DNA of 64,000 nucleotides from contig NC_054712.1 in the NCBI RefSeq assembly GCF_016097555.1, positions 57,949,376 through 58,013,375 on the forward strand, read 5' to 3'. A model generated the notes under the pieces. That model saw only the letters and a list, made by a program, of their open reading frames with translations. It did not search any database and was not told where the DNA came from. A program made the position numbers and the translations under genes. This document shows positions 1 through 11,231 of this stretch, piece by piece. The DNA comes from Gigantopelta aegis. Its lineage: Eukaryota; Mollusca; Gastropoda; Neomphalida; Peltospiridae. Position 1 is the stretch's first letter, and each line of letters opens with the position of its first letter.

Positions 1-554
1 AAACCACATATATGTAGTTTTGTATTTATTACATACCCTAAATTGGAATTTTTTTTCAAAATAATAATTTAGAAATTGTAACACTGCTAGCTAATGACGG
101 GGATTTCTAAATTTACACAACTAGGTCAGCTGTGTTACTACGCGGACCGAAGAACCACCAATTATTACACATAGGAATATAGTTCTATTTAAACAATAAA
201 CAGAAATAAGAAAGAACGAGTAAAAAGTTACCTATAATTTTAATGATATTGTTTGAAATGCCTTTTAAAAACAATGTAATAGCTAAAATTCACGAACAAT
301 ATAATATTTAATTTGCTCGTAATACGTCAGACAACCTTCAGCGTGCTAGTTTTATCAACGAAGAAAAATGTCAAGAATTGTTCACTCAATGTCTGAGTCG
401 TCATCGGTGTGTTTTCTTTTCTTGATGTTCATGGAATTATTCGTTGTTGAAAAGTTTAAGTTTATATTAAATGTGCCTCCATAAATCATCGCTCCGCTGA
501 ATAATCCGGTTGACACTTCATTCAAGTTTTCTACGTGAGGAGACGGCATTGTTG
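1..554. other. Non-coding AT-rich DNA, no feature recognised
   Basis: I see no open frame with coding character, no tandem repeat and no terminal inverted repeats here. It ends where a TTAA-flanked inverted-repeat element begins. Confidence 0.4.
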
Positions 555-558
555 CTAA

Positions 559-1149
559 AGTCGACGACAGTCACTTTTCGCACCCTTGTTTTGGCTTCGT
601 GCACAATAAATATAGCATATCTTACCGTAATTTCACTAGAAATCCATATTTCGTAAAAGGTGCAATTTTTTAATTACAAGATTTTGTTCAAAGACATCCA
701 GGTGCATTAGTAATGTTAAGAAAAAAAAATCAATAGCAATTTTACATTGGAATTTTTTCAAAAAGGAAACATCATGTACCCAGTTTATGGATATTGTAAG
801 GAGATGCAAAGTGACGTCATTGGAATACTGACGTCATTTAAATTTGCTGTATTATTACAATGCTGCGCCACATTAAAATAAAAACTAGTCTACTAACCTT
901 GACCCCTGTCAAATTCCTATAACAAGCAGACAACGCTGTTTACACGTCGGTACTTTTTTATTTTTCATAATTCTGGACAAAATATTAATTTGAAGTTTTG
1001 AAAGATGAAAGAAATAAAACGTACCTTTTTTCAAATATATCATATCACAAAATTACGGTTGGAGATGTTTTATTTATTTAAAAAGAATAAGAATTGTGTA
1101 CGATGTAACGAAGCCAAAACAAGGGTCCAAAAAGTGACTGTCGTCGACC
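559..1149. mobile_element. Non-autonomous DNA transposon with ~40-bp inverted repeats, copy 1
   Basis: The left end (gtcgacgacagtcactttt..., to about 600) is repeated in inverse at about 1109-1149, giving terminal inverted repeats of roughly 40 bp with a few mismatches. A TTAA lies just outside the right end (1150-1153); the left has CTAA (555-558). A second copy lies at 11921-12874 and is flanked by TTAA on both sides. TTAA targets are typical of piggyBac-type elements, but no transposase is present and the tips do not let me name a superfamily. The interior has no convincing protein; the 116-codon open frame starting at 1005 crosses the right end of the element and is probably chance. Confidence 0.7.
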
Positions 1150-1452
1150 TTAACTATCGTGGATTAAAAGTTCGTTGGTTAGTAGTGTTCCCGTCTCAAG
1201 GTTTAGTATCGTGCTCATTAAATTGTAAATATTTGTCACCGTTTTCGTCTGTTTTCAGTTCAAAATTTCCACAAAATAACATTTTAAACAAACCAAGCAC
1301 AAACTTTGTTTACATATCGCGAAGGGCATTCCCGGTAACCATGTGCTATAAATAGTAGCGTTGAATACGGTATAGTTCCGGCAGTTGAGTTGAATACGGA
1401 AAGTTGTATTCAATTCTTGTATTCAGAGCTGTATTTATATAGTAAGATTTAA

Positions 1453-1845
1453 TGGGTATGTAATAAAATACAAATTCCAAGTCCTGTCATCATTAGCTTT
1501 AAAAATATTGCGGGAAAGGAACACCAGAAAGAATGCTCGCAACTGTTTACTCCATACTACATCCAGCCAATGCGAAAAAAGCTCGACGTACACAACAAGC
1601 CCATCAGAGGAGGTAAGGACGGAAAGTTCTACTTCCAATACATGAATACTGCAGCCGAAGCCTTGGAGTACCCTACAGAAAAGTGGTCTACTCGTGCTAC
1701 AGTCCTTGAAGATTTGAAGACATTTAAAAAAGACTTTGTTAATAAAGTTAAAGCTTTCTTGGGTCATTCTGCAGATTGTAGTCCTGTCATACCTAGAAAG
1801 ACTTTGTGTAGAGTAGTTAAGTCTACTTTGAATTTAACCTCATGA
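1453..1845 (+). CDS. Uncharacterised open frame, possible gene or retrocopy fragment
   Basis: An uninterrupted frame of about 130 codons runs from after a TAA at 1450-1452 to a TGA at 1843-1845. The first ATG in frame is at 1570, leaving 91 residues. Composition is protein-like: Lys-rich, with aromatic segments (GKFYFQYMN) and a helical stretch (VLEDLKTFKKDFVNKVKAF), unlike the low-complexity chance frames elsewhere in the window. A pyrimidine-poor AG at about 1496 could be a splice acceptor, but nothing proves it. I do not recognise the family. It could be a terminal exon, a fragment of a transposon protein or a retrocopy. Neighbours are repeats only. Confidence 0.35.
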   Translation, partial: WVCNKIQIPSPVIISFKNIAGKEHQKECSQLFTPYYIQPMRKKLDVHNKPIRGGKDGKFYFQYMNTAAEALEYPTEKWSTRATVLEDLKTFKKDFVNKVKAFLGHSADCSPVIPRKTLCRVVKSTLNLTS

Positions 1846-2071
1846 CAGTATTGGTGTCCCCAACAGTGATTTTAAATATAATTATTGGATATTAAACGAG
1901 CTTCCATTTCGTACCATGTATATGTGCCGAGTGAAATAATGTTCAGTTGTCATGAGCTTTAGCGAGTGAAATAATGTTCAGTTGTCAAGCTAGTCCTGGA
2001 AAGTGGTAGTCCTCCTACAGGCGGTTCAGGAAGGATGACGTGGCCTCGTGTCGTGCCCACATCGGCCATAC

Positions 2072-2160
2072 AGTGGCGACAGCGGATTTCCTCTCAATAT
2101 CTGTGTGGTCCGTAAATAAAATGTGTTGAGTGCGTCGTTAAATAAAACATTTCTTTCCTT
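2072..2160 (+). mobile_element. SINE 3' fragment (variant subfamily)
   Basis: The segment from the 'gtggcgacagcgg' block to the tail 'gcgtcgttaaataaaacatt' matches the 3' part of the SINE at 46612-46897 in opposite orientation. Just upstream, at about 1928-1996, a short phrase (gagtgaaataatgttcagtt) occurs twice. Confidence 0.6.
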
Positions 2161-2194
2161 CATTCGTTACGTCGGTGGATCCGTCCAACTGATT

Positions 2195-2620
2195 TTTTTC
2201 TTGTTATAATCAGTGCACCATAACTGGTCAAAGGCTGTAGTATGTTCATTCATGTCTGTTGTAAGGTGCATATAAAATATCCCTTGCTGCTAATGGAAAA
2301 ATGTAGTGGGTTTCGTCTGGTGACTACGAGTCAGAATCGGGATTTCTGCCAGAGGGTAAAATGGGCATGGTGCCATACACAAATATTTTTGCAGATTTTT
2401 ATTTGTTTTAGTTAACCTTTTGAAAAAATCAGTTACTCTTATCATTACTATACAATTTTCTTAACCCTAACTCTTAACCCATTTTCTTTCCGGGGGAGGT
2501 CCCCCATACCCACCATTGACTGTGGTTGCATTCAATTCTGGCAGAAACATTGAAAATTACCAAATCTTTGACATCCAATAGCCGATGATTAATTAATCAA
2601 ACAAAACAAACTGTTTTTCG
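2195..2620 (+). mobile_element. tRNA-derived SINE (family 1), split by a MITE
   Basis: It contains the family's landmarks in order: gtgcacca-aactggtcaaagg, a 'cccttgctgctaatgg' block, 'gggtttc', then after an interruption at 2343-2547 'attaccaaat', 'tgacatccaatagccgatga' and a 'caaacaaaacaaac' tail. The same landmarks recur at 5855, 27058, 30072, 43480 and 60175. The class assignment comes from similarity to mollusc SINEs with a conserved central domain. Confidence 0.7.
2343..2547. mobile_element. 205-bp MITE-like element inside a SINE
   Basis: The ends are inverse copies: TTTCTGCCAGA at 2343-2353 and TCTGGCAGAAA at 2537-2547. The insert separates two halves of an otherwise recognisable SINE, so it arrived later. 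I cannot define a clean target duplication. The interior is non-coding and includes short TTAACCC-like runs. Confidence 0.6.
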
Positions 2621-2962
2621 TGAATTGATGTTGCCCTTCCCTCGCCGGGAAAGGACAACATCAATTCTCTCGTGCAAGATAAATAGTATTGCCTCGTATA
2701 GTATCTCGTTGAGTGTTCTCACAAACTTCGTATAGTCTTAACAAAAATGTGGAGTTATTTCCGTTTCGTTTTGCTACAATTTCATATTTGATTTAACAAT
2801 TCCCACAAAGCTTGTATATATAGACTACTGACATGTGTATTTACTAAATATAGGGGTGGGTGGTCACAAGTCTATCTTTTCGACTTGCCAAGATGATTGA
2901 AACGGTGTGGTCGTGAACAAGCTTCATCCAGTGTGCCTCATTTTAGTTCTGTAAGTTAGATA

Positions 2963-4560
2963 TACTACTCAAAAGAATTTAAGGGTCAAAAATTTATAAC
3001 CAAATAAGTTTCAGAGTGTATTAGATTGATGATGTAAACTACACCAAAAATTTAATTTATTGTTCCATATTTACAAAAAAACACAAATAAACGTCACTGT
3101 ATACAAGAAAGTCACATGACATGCTGTCAAAGTTGAAGGTTGTCAAACATGGATTTTACACATTAGAACATTCCTTTAACAGTGTGTGAATCCACCCCTG
3201 GCGCGAATACACTCGACACATCGTTGCCTCATGCTGTTGATCAGACGTCTGAAGAACTCTTGGGGAATGGCCTGCCACTCTGCCATAAGAAGTTGACCCA
3301 GATCATGAAGGTTGGCCGGAGGGGCATGGTTATCCCGAACTCTCCTGCCTAATTCGTCCCAGGCGTGCTCTATTGGGGCCAAGTCAGGCGAATATGCTGG
3401 CCAATCCATCCTGGCGATACCTTGTTGTCTGAGAAAGTCCGTTACCACCCTGGCGCGGTGGGGTCTGGCATTGTCATCCTGCAGAACTGCCCCGCCGCCA
3501 ATCTGCTGAAGGCCTGGGAGAACCAACGGCCGGATAATCTCATTCAGATAGCGGATTCCATTCAGATTGCCATCCATCACATAGAGGGGGGTCCTGTGGT
3601 GGATAGAGATGCCGCCCCACACCATGACGCTGCCACCACCAAACCGGTGACGTTGTCTAACGTTAACGTCAGCGAAGCGCTCCCCAGGACGTCTGTAGAC
3701 ACGAACCCGACCGTCGTTGAACTGGAGACTAAACCTGGACTCATCAGTGAACATCACTCGACCTCACTGAACACGTTGCCACCGCAGATGAAGTGTGCAC
3801 CAGTGACGTCTGGCCGTTCTGTGACGTGGTAGGAGTGGTGGTCGAACAGTCTGGCGACGGCAGCGTAGATTATTGGCTCTCAGACGATTGCGTATGGTTT
3901 GATCAGACACTCGAGTTCCAGTCGCAGTCCGGAGATTGTCACGTAATCGGCGTGCAGTGGTTGTGCGTTGACGTAGAGCCATATTGGTGATGTAGCGGTC
4001 CTCTCTATTTGTAGTGCTTCGGGGTCTTCCCGAACGTGGACGATTTCGAACAGAATTCGTTGCTTGGTACCGTTGCCACAGTCGGCCAATGACACTCTGA
4101 CTGACACCAAGTCTCAGAGCAACATTTCTTTGCGTATTGCCATCCTGAAGCCAAGCAATAGCCCTTCCTCGATCTTCGATAGTCAGTTGACGTCGTACCA
4201 TTGTCGAATTTGGAGTGTGCACCGTACACGAACGCAAGCTCCAATTATACGGAAATTCAGCATTGGGAACATGGAATACACATGCAAAGCTTGCAAATGA
4301 AGCGCTTTGTGAAAAAGCAAGTTATGGGCAGACCTTTCGCTTTCGCCATAATTTACGTGCAAATGTAAGCATGTTTTCGCCATTAGAACTAGTCAACAGT
4401 GTCAATGACAGTGGATTTTAATTCATTGATGGGTTGCTTAGACCCACTTTCGTCAAAATGGAACAATACCATGCGTGACATTATGGTCTAGCTAATATAA
4501 TTGACATTCAGAAAATAATGTCGAAAATATCGTCTGACCCTTAAATTCTTTTGAGTAGTA
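2963..4560 (-). mobile_element. Tc1/mariner-type transposon, 1598 bp
   Basis: Perfect 26-bp terminal inverted repeats sit at 2963-2988 (starting tactactcaaaagaattt) and 4535-4560, each bordered by TA (2961-2962 and 4561-4562). The empty site can be read in neighbouring repeat units, where gttagaTAcatcag is uninterrupted. The element carries a single transposase frame on the minus strand with one internal stop, so this copy is not autonomous. Confidence 0.95.
3176..4201 (-). pseudogene. Tc1-like DD34E transposase with one in-frame stop
   Basis: The frame starts at ATG 4201-4199 and spans about 341 codons, the usual length for Tc1 transposases, but is cut by one TGA at 3766-3764. Both halves are in the same frame. 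The N-terminal half holds a helix-turn-helix (GNTQRNVALRLGVSQSVIGR), a GRPRS hook between the two DNA-binding subdomains, and a second HTH. The C-terminal half holds the catalytic domain: D in FTDESRF, D in QDDNARPH and E in DLAPIEHAWDE, with 34 residues between the second D and the E (DD34E). All three catalytic residues are present. The enzyme would bind the 26-bp ends and cut and paste at TA in the nucleus. The stop falls just before the first catalytic Asp, so the mutation is recent relative to overall decay. Confidence 0.93.
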
Positions 4561-4708
4561 TACATCAGCCATAAATTGTGTGCTTCATAATTGTCCTTCA
4601 TTATATCAGAGGCCAGTGCCTCCGGTTACTTCTGTAAGTTAGATACATCAGCCATAAATTGTGTTATATCAGAGGCCAGTGTCTCTGATTACTTCTGTAA
4701 GTTAGATA

Positions 4709-5386
4709 TGTAACCAGGTGTTAAATTATTAATTATCAAAGATTTCAATTAAATATTAATTATAATATATTAAGTATTTTTAAAAACTAATTTGTAGGAG
4801 TCGATCTTTAAATATAAACTAGTTAAAGAAAGGTGTGTTGTCTATTTCATCTTTTGTGTTAGCAGTGGTCATTGTTTATTGTGTTGGGTTTGTTAGTAGT
4901 TGTTAATTCACGTGCGACGATGACAGTTCACGCAAGACTGATGACTCGACACCGAGACATGCACTGCATGCCTTTGGACTACGCCCTTTATAACTAGATT
5001 TTTCCTAATTGTCAAATTACGATCAGCTTTCATCAGAAGCAGACAGTCCATACTACTGTATCAAATTATTCTGCAGAGAATAAGTGCTTAATTATTATAT
5101 ATATATTTTTAAACACTGCTGCATTTCAAGTGTCTGATCAAATAGACATTGTGGATGTCTGGTAAGATATATTTATTTGTAATAGTATTTTATATTGATA
5201 TTCGGACATAGTGATGTAATAATTTTATCTTAATTGAGTTTATATTATACATGTGCGCAGAAGTGTGAAAGTTAATATGTGATTGTAAGGAATGTTTTTA
5301 TTATATTTTATAGGTTTTTCCAGTTGGCCTACAATAAAACATTGGAACCACAAGAAGTGTTGTCTTTACTTCTGCCCCGGGTTACA
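4709..5386 (+). mobile_element. Solo LTR, 678 bp
   Basis: It starts TGTAACC and ends GGTTACA, and is flanked by the 4-bp duplication GATA (4705-4708 and 5387-5390). The flanks rejoin into an intact 83-bp repeat unit. A TATA-like 'ctttataa' near 4988 and an AATAAA at about 5332 fit LTR promoter and polyadenylation signals. No internal genes are present, so it is read as the product of LTR-LTR recombination. Family unknown. Confidence 0.75.
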
Positions 5387-5854
5387 GATACATCAGCATA
5401 AATTGTGTGCTTCATAATTTTCCTTAATTATATCAGAGGCCAGTGCCTCCGGTTACTTCTGTAAGTTAGATGCATCAGCATACATTGTGTGCTTCATAGT
5501 GTTCCTTAATTATATCAGAGGCCAATGTCTCCGATTACTTCTGTAAGTTAGATACATCAGCATAAATTGTGTGCTTCATAATTTTCCTTAATTATATCAG
5601 AGGCCAGTGCCTCCGGTTACTTCTGTAAATTAGATACATCAGCATAAATTGTGTGCTTCATAATTTTCCTTAATTATATCAGAGGCCAGTGTCTCTGATT
5701 ACTTCTGTAAGTTAGATACATCAGCCATAAATTGTGTGCTTCATAATTGTCCTTCATTATATCATATACCAGTGCGTCATGTTTGTATACAGCACGATCA
5801 GGGTATAGCTTACAGAATCATGGGAGTGTATCCACAGCACCAACCACTCCATGG

Positions 5855-6060
5855 GCGGGCTTTAGCTCAGTCGCTTTAGTGCTTGCTTGAGGTGCTTTCG
5901 TCGCAGGATCGAACCACCTCAGTGGATTCATTCAGCTAATTGGGGTTTTGTTATCGCTCCAACTAGTGCACCACAACTGGTCAAAGACCGTGGTATGTGC
6001 TTTCCTTGCTGCATTAGGTAAATGTAACAGGTGTCCTCTGATGGCTGCGTTGGTCATTCT
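5855..6060 (+). mobile_element. tRNA-derived SINE (family 1), 5' part with tRNA-like head
   Basis: The head has a pol III A-box-like 'ctttagctcagtcg' and a B-box-like 'ggatcgaacc' about 40 bp downstream. The family body follows (agtgcaccacaactggtcaa) and stops before the usual 3' domain. It is not a tRNA gene: no cloverleaf closes. Confidence 0.65.
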
Positions 6061-6854
6061 TCATTAAGTGCAATTTTTGTGTATCATGTACATCATTTTA
6101 TTATTTTTATACCTGCAACAACACAACTACTAATTATTGATAGACACATTTATTTGTCATGAATTAGTGAAGATATTGATTGTTATTATTAGTTGTTTTG
6201 GTCATATTTATTTTATTATATGTACATATATATGTGCATTTTTTGCATGTCACCAGCTCAACACCTAAATTTTTAGTCATAGTTTCAAACTTTATAAAAT
6301 GACCAAACTAATTATCTTTTATGTCGTTATATCATATTTTACATGAAGGTTAAGAAAACAAAATGAAATGATGTCAAAGTATTTGTAATTTGAAGAAATA
6401 AATCTTATGTATGTCGGTTACATGTTTTTATGTCAGTGGTGTAACCGATGATGAATTTACTGATATCGACACTTGATGATCCCCAAATTACCCATTTTGA
6501 ACACCAGGGGGCTCTGCAGTGCGGACAAGAAACAAATGACAGTCTAAGCAGGTAAGATTCTTGACCAATGTTTCTTGTATCCTTTTTGTTGGTGGTTAGT
6601 TTTTATCAGTATGTTTATTATGTGTCATTGGTGTTGTAACTGTATATCAATGGAAAACAAAGTTTAATAAGAAAAACACACTGTAGGATTGTGAAACGTG
6701 ATTTCAAATCCTGAACACATGGAAACCTTTTGGTTAATCTCGTGGTTTGGGGAGAATTCGTTGTTTAGTATTATTTTGTCAGTGGTGTAACCAAGCAATT
6801 AGTAACACCACTAACAAATATGTACATTTATCACCAATATATTTAATTTTCTCC
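6061..6854. other. Non-coding DNA, nothing recognised
   Basis: The only notable feature is the phrase 'gtcagtggtgtaacc', which occurs twice (about 6433 and 6779). Confidence 0.4.
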
Positions 6855-7011
6855 CTCTTTTCGTCTGTCTGTCTGCTTTAATTTTCTCCCTCTTTTTGTC
6901 TGTCTGTCTGCTTGATTGTCTGTATGAATGTTGCCTGTCAGTCTCACTGTCTGTCTGACTGGGGTTTTTCTCTGTCGATGGATGGGTGTTATTAAATTAA
7001 TATCCGTACTT

Positions 7012-7057
<46 letters not shown>

Positions 7058-7082
7058 CTACGCGCACACGCACACACACACA
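6855..7082. repeat. Microsatellites: (TCTG)n then (CA)n
   Basis: Imperfect TCTG/CTGT runs at 6862-6960 are followed by a CA run at 7014-7052 and 7062-7081. Open frames across this stretch are simple-repeat artefacts. Confidence 0.85.
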
Positions 7083-7126
7083 CTGTTGTTATGGCCAGCA
7101 GTATGTAGATCAGTGATGAGTGTTCA

Positions 7127-7330
7127 GCTGAAAAGTAATGGTTTGTAGGACCGATACAGGACTCGAGCTTTTTTGTCCTATCATAACCAGGTGCAGCAAA
7201 CGACATGGTATGTACTGTCCTGTATTTGGGAAAGTGCATATGACAGGTTCCTTGCTGCTTTATGGTACGAGTAGCCTTTATGGCAGTAGCATATTGCCTC
7301 CCACTAGACCAAGTCAGACACCAAACAACT
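7127..7330 (+). mobile_element. Degenerate SINE (family 1)
   Basis: Order of blocks is as in family 1: 'ggtgcagcaaacgacatggt', 'gtactgtcctgtatttggg', 'ttccttgctgc'. Strongly diverged; the tail is not recognisable. Confidence 0.45.
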
Positions 7331-7491
7331 GAAGTTTCGAATGTTCTGAGTTACCGTTAACAAATAGACCTATCCATTGTTATGTCCATTTTAATTATTT
7401 GCTGTTATATAGACTTTTTTCAAACTTATTTATCATTCTGTTGATTCCTTGTTTCTTATTTTTGCAGACACACACACACACACACACACAC

Positions 7492-8080
7492 CTGGAAATT
7501 AATTTTAATTAAGCACCACCCTGATTTTGAGAAGTAACTTATATTTCGCTACGTGACATGGCCCTGTTGGGAATCTAGTTATCTCTCAAGATCTTGCTGT
7601 TGGAAACAGGGAAACGTCTTAACAACACCCTGTCTTCTCGTGGAGATGTTTTACGAGGTTGTCCTGGACGGTTCCTCTCCTTGACATCATTCGTTTGTTG
7701 GTGTTTTCGTGCGCGATTCCTACCCAAATGACGTCCAATTTTCCTGCATGACAATCACGCATTATTCATTCCAATAATCTGCCACCTAGTGGCAATGGAC
7801 AGTTTTCGGCGAACCATTAAACGCTTATTAAGCACAAACGGAAAATTATTTTCAGAAAACAAACATAAACTTTAACTGAACAAAAACTTGGTTTTCCCAC
7901 GTGTGAGGGTCGTTTTCTGCACGTGCTATTTGTACGGGTTCTTGATTGGCAGGGACAACGAAACGACTGTATGGAGCGTGGGAAGGGACATGATATTTAC
8001 AGTATTAATATTGCCTGGCTACCACCCATAATAACAATTTGGTGACAATATAAATTGGGTGGTGCTTAATTAATTTCCAG
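7492..8080. mobile_element. 589-bp inverted-repeat DNA element
   Basis: The left end (7492-7521, beginning ctggaaattaattt and ending gcaccaccc) is mirrored by the right end (8057-8080, gggtggtgcttaattaattt then ccag). It abuts a (CA)n run on the left. The interior is non-coding. Confidence 0.75.
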
Positions 8081-8282
8081 CTATTAAGACCACTTTTTTA
8101 AAGACTGGTATTAAGACCACCCCGCTATTGCGGATTACGACCAGTAATATCAGTCCCATTGGTCGTTTTTAGTGCATTTCGACCCCGTCAAAGCGACCAT
8201 ATTATGATAGCAAATTTCAGCATTTTTCGTTTACACAAATGTTGAAAAGTCGCGTATCTAATGATTTCGTTGATCTCGCTGA

Positions 8283-8715
8283 TTGTTATAAATGACAGGT
8301 AGCACAGTCAAAGAGTAACCATGTTAATTAGTCTGTAGAGCCTGTCTAAATGGCAGATAGCACAGTCAAAGAGTAACCATGTTAATTAGTATGTAGAGCC
8401 TGTCTAAATGACAGGTAGCACAGTCAAAGAGTAACCATGTTAATTAGTCTGTAGAGCCTGTACAAATGACAGGTAGCACCGTCAAAGAGTAATCATGTTA
8501 ATTAGTCTGTAGAGCCTGTACAAATGACAGGTAGCTCCGTCAAAGAGTAACCACGTTAATTAGTCTGTAGAGCCTCTCTAAATGACAGGTAGCACAGTCA
8601 AAAAGTAACCATGTTAATTAGTCTGTAGAGCCTGAACAAATGACAGGTAGCACAGTCAAAGAGTAACCATGTTAATTAGTCTGTAGAGCCTGTACAAATG
8701 ACAGGTAGCACAGTA
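8283..8715 (+). repeat. 58-bp satellite, array 1 (about 7 units)
   Basis: Units read 'gtctgtagagcctgt' - 'ctaaatgacaggtagcac' - 'agtcaaagagtaaccatg' - 'ttaatta'. Each contains the small inverted repeat CCTGTC/GACAGG around TAAAT. The same satellite forms a larger array at 17062-18785. Confidence 0.9.
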
Positions 8716-9198
8716 GATATAGTAAATATGATTAAAAACTCTCATCCTCTTAATATAAAACAACACTCCAAAATGCCTTGTAGGCTGACCGAGAAACTAC
8801 ATGGAACTGGCTTTTTTTCTTTCTTTTTTTGTACATCATAAATAAACAAATCTTCATAAATTCCATAAGCATTCCACTCCTAACAAACGCAATGTATTTT
8901 TATATAACAAGTTTACTTCCAGATTAAAAAACCAGAGAAAAAACTCGTTGAGAAAAAGACTGGAAAACCTTTGGAAAATATATATTTATGTAAATAATTA
9001 AATCATGAATATCTGGCTGTTACTGGTTCAGATGCAAGCTAGAATGAACTATGCACACACGTGCTTCTCCTTACAGCCATATATAGCACGTGCAGCCTCA
9101 TTTAGCTCATAAATATTCATGTCCACTCTTATTCGAGTACGAACCTAGCAAACATATTTTCCTGATTTACTGTGTACCGCAGGAAAATGTCATTATTT
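8716..9198. other. Non-coding DNA, nothing recognised
   Basis: AT-rich, with no repeat or open frame I can support. Confidence 0.4.
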
Positions 9199-9347
9199 AG
9201 AGAATAACTAACGAGCTACGAGGAATTATGAATTATCTGTCCCGAGTGAATGAATGTTGTAAACCCGACCCAAAGGCTCGGGTTTACAACATTCATTCAC
9301 TCGGGACAGATAATTCGTAATTCCTCGTAGCGAGTTGGTTATTCTCT
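9199..9347. repeat. Near-perfect 149-bp hairpin 1
   Basis: Two arms of about 70 bp (9199-9268 and 9278-9347) pair around a 9-nt loop (cccaaaggc). It is directly followed by TTATTACCCAT at 9349. The same hairpin recurs inverted at 14881-15030. Confidence 0.9.
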
Positions 9348-9842
9348 TTATTACCCATTGTCAATTTTAACTGATTTTTAATGTAAAAATTCCTCTGCAG
9401 TCTACAACAAAGCCATCAGCCATTACGTCATATAATCTTACGCACATTACATGACGTAATGTAAGTGACGTCATAGCATAACGGCGTTCTTTTTACAGCC
9501 AAATGTTTACAGTACAAAATAATACGACTGTATTTGCATTTGAAAATAATTATTTTTATATATTACTAAAGCCGCTGCTTACGAAAATATACCATTTCAT
9601 GTTTACGAAACAAGTGAGTCCATTTGTTTTTGTAAATCTTTCTATATCGTATAACGTATGTGTAATCTGACTTATGAATGGAAACATTATATGAATGAAA
9701 GTGAAGTTCCGGCCATGACAAGCAACCAACCAAACATCGTGATTTTTAAACCAGCCAATCAGTGGCTGTAGAAGCAATCTGCACACTGTGCAGAGATCGA
9801 AAAAATATTACCCCGTATATTTGAGCCCATATGGGTAATAAT
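9348..9842 (+). mobile_element. TTATTACCCAT-ended element, copy 1
   Basis: It begins ttattacccat and ends atgggtaataa. With the hairpin it forms a unit repeated in reverse orientation at 14385-15030, with high similarity along its length. It contains palindromic TGACGTCA/TTACGTCA clusters at about 9420-9480. The 76-codon frame inside is not supported as a gene. Confidence 0.75.
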
Positions 9843-10039
9843 AAACATTATTTTTTGTGCGCAATATTCAGTATTGTCTAGATTTAATCATGCGAGTAAT
9901 CACATATTTAGCCGTGACGATTTCGATTTGAACAGTCTTCATACAGTACACTAGAATATCCAATCTGAAATTATAAAATAACACACCAGCAGCAATAGAG
10001 CAAACAATTTAAACGTAGAGGGTTATAGGGTGGGAGGGT

Positions 10040-10310
10040 TTCATTTGTTTGTAAATACTCGGCCAACACTTGAAATGTTTTACGTTTAAAACTTTAAACA
10101 ACTTACGTCATACCTCAATATGACGTCACTTATAAAAGTGTGATGTAACGTCACAATTGACAGCACACAAACCTTAATCATTTGTTATTTTAAGCCTCTG
10201 AATATGCATTTATTACAATAACTAAGAGTCAATAAAACAGTTTAATTGGCAAATAATTATATGTTGTTACTTTGATAACTTCATTTAATAGAAAGATTAA
10301 ATGTTATTAT
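10040..10310 (+). repeat. ~270-bp duplicated module, copy 1
   Basis: Almost identical to 16788-17061. It starts 'ttcatttgtttgtaaatact', contains several CRE-like sites (tatgacgtcactt, taacgtcac) around a TATA-like 'ttataaaa', and ends 'attaaatgttatta'. In the second copy this end is fused directly to the 58-bp satellite. Confidence 0.85.
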
Positions 10311-10965
10311 CAAAGATAACAATTCAAAATATTGTGTTTATTTGTTTATTGGCTGAATTGGCCACGGCTTAATTTAAGGTTACCACCCGAAATTAGGGCA
10401 TTTGGGCAACCCAAATATAAATAAATGGACACAAATAGATAAACAGATAAATTGAGCAACAGTGTACACTGGAACCAGATATACACATGTCGAAAATATG
10501 CAAATAAATCATCAATGAAAATAGATCAAAATCCAATTCAAATAAAATTCAATTAAATAAATACATAAATAAATAAACGGTACTGTTGTTGAGCGAGAAA
10601 CTGCCACATGGCGAGATCTAGCGTCACCATGCGGATCTCAGCCACCGCCAACAGAACCGCGCCGTGGCCAATTGTATATATGCCATGTCAGCCAGCGGCT
10701 ACCCACAAACTGCAATGGACCGACTTCTCCACATGAATGACATGTATACATTATCGGCGGCAGTTAAAAAGCACTCAAAAATTGTGCAGTTGTTACCAGG
10801 ATAAGATAAATGAACCTGGTCGGGGAAAATAAATTAGATTTTGATGTTATAATTTCAAGGTATTTTATGTATCCATCCAAACGAATTAAGTCTGCAACCC
10901 AAATTCTGGCTTTCTCAAGTACATCAAACCTCAATTTCATAATTAAAATCAATGAAATATGTTCT
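10311..10965. other. Non-coding DNA with a short duplicated phrase
   Basis: The stretch at about 10340-10410 (tttgtttattggctg..., gttaccacccgaaa) has a diverged partner at about 16175-16230. I see no gene. Confidence 0.4.
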
Positions 10966-11110
10966 CTGGGGCGTAGCCAGAGAGGAAAAAACGCCGAGGA
11001 AAACCCAGATCTTTAAAATAAATATCAATGTCATGGGAAAAATAAAATAAATCTGGGGAAATTTCAGAAGAGGCAAGCGTCTCATCTGCCTCATGCTGGC
11101 TACGCCATTG
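10966..11110. mobile_element. MITE with GGCGTAGCCAG ends
   Basis: The ends ggcgtagccag (about 10969) and ctggctacgcc (about 11095) are inverse copies. A diverged partner lies at 16501-16600, and a different element with the same tips lies at 49041-49185. Confidence 0.7.
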
Positions 11111-11231
11111 GTTCTGTGTATTTTTCGACCACCAATAAATAATCATATAAATAATCGATCAGTTTCCTTTTGTTAATGAAATTTAAATATTCATTCTAAA
11201 TATGAAGAACAAGGCACATAATGAACATATA

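Larger units (their letters stand above)
2930..5785. repeat. 83-bp tandem repeat, about seven units, with two insertions
   Basis: Units run from 'gtaagttagatacatcagc' through 'attgtgtgcttcat' and 'atatcagaggccagtg' to 'ccggttacttct'. They lie at 4561-4708 and 5387-5785, plus a left stub ending at 2962. One unit is split by the Tc1/mariner element (2963-4560) and another by a solo LTR (4709-5386). Units differ by a few substitutions and one is shortened. Confidence 0.8.

Noticed and set aside
3312..3832. Plus-strand frames opposite the Tc1 transposase
   Set aside because: Shadows of the conserved minus-strand enzyme.
5855..5935. tRNA gene
   Set aside because: A- and B-box-like motifs are present, but no acceptor stem closes and the body of a SINE follows; the same holds for 12148, 30300 and 59116.
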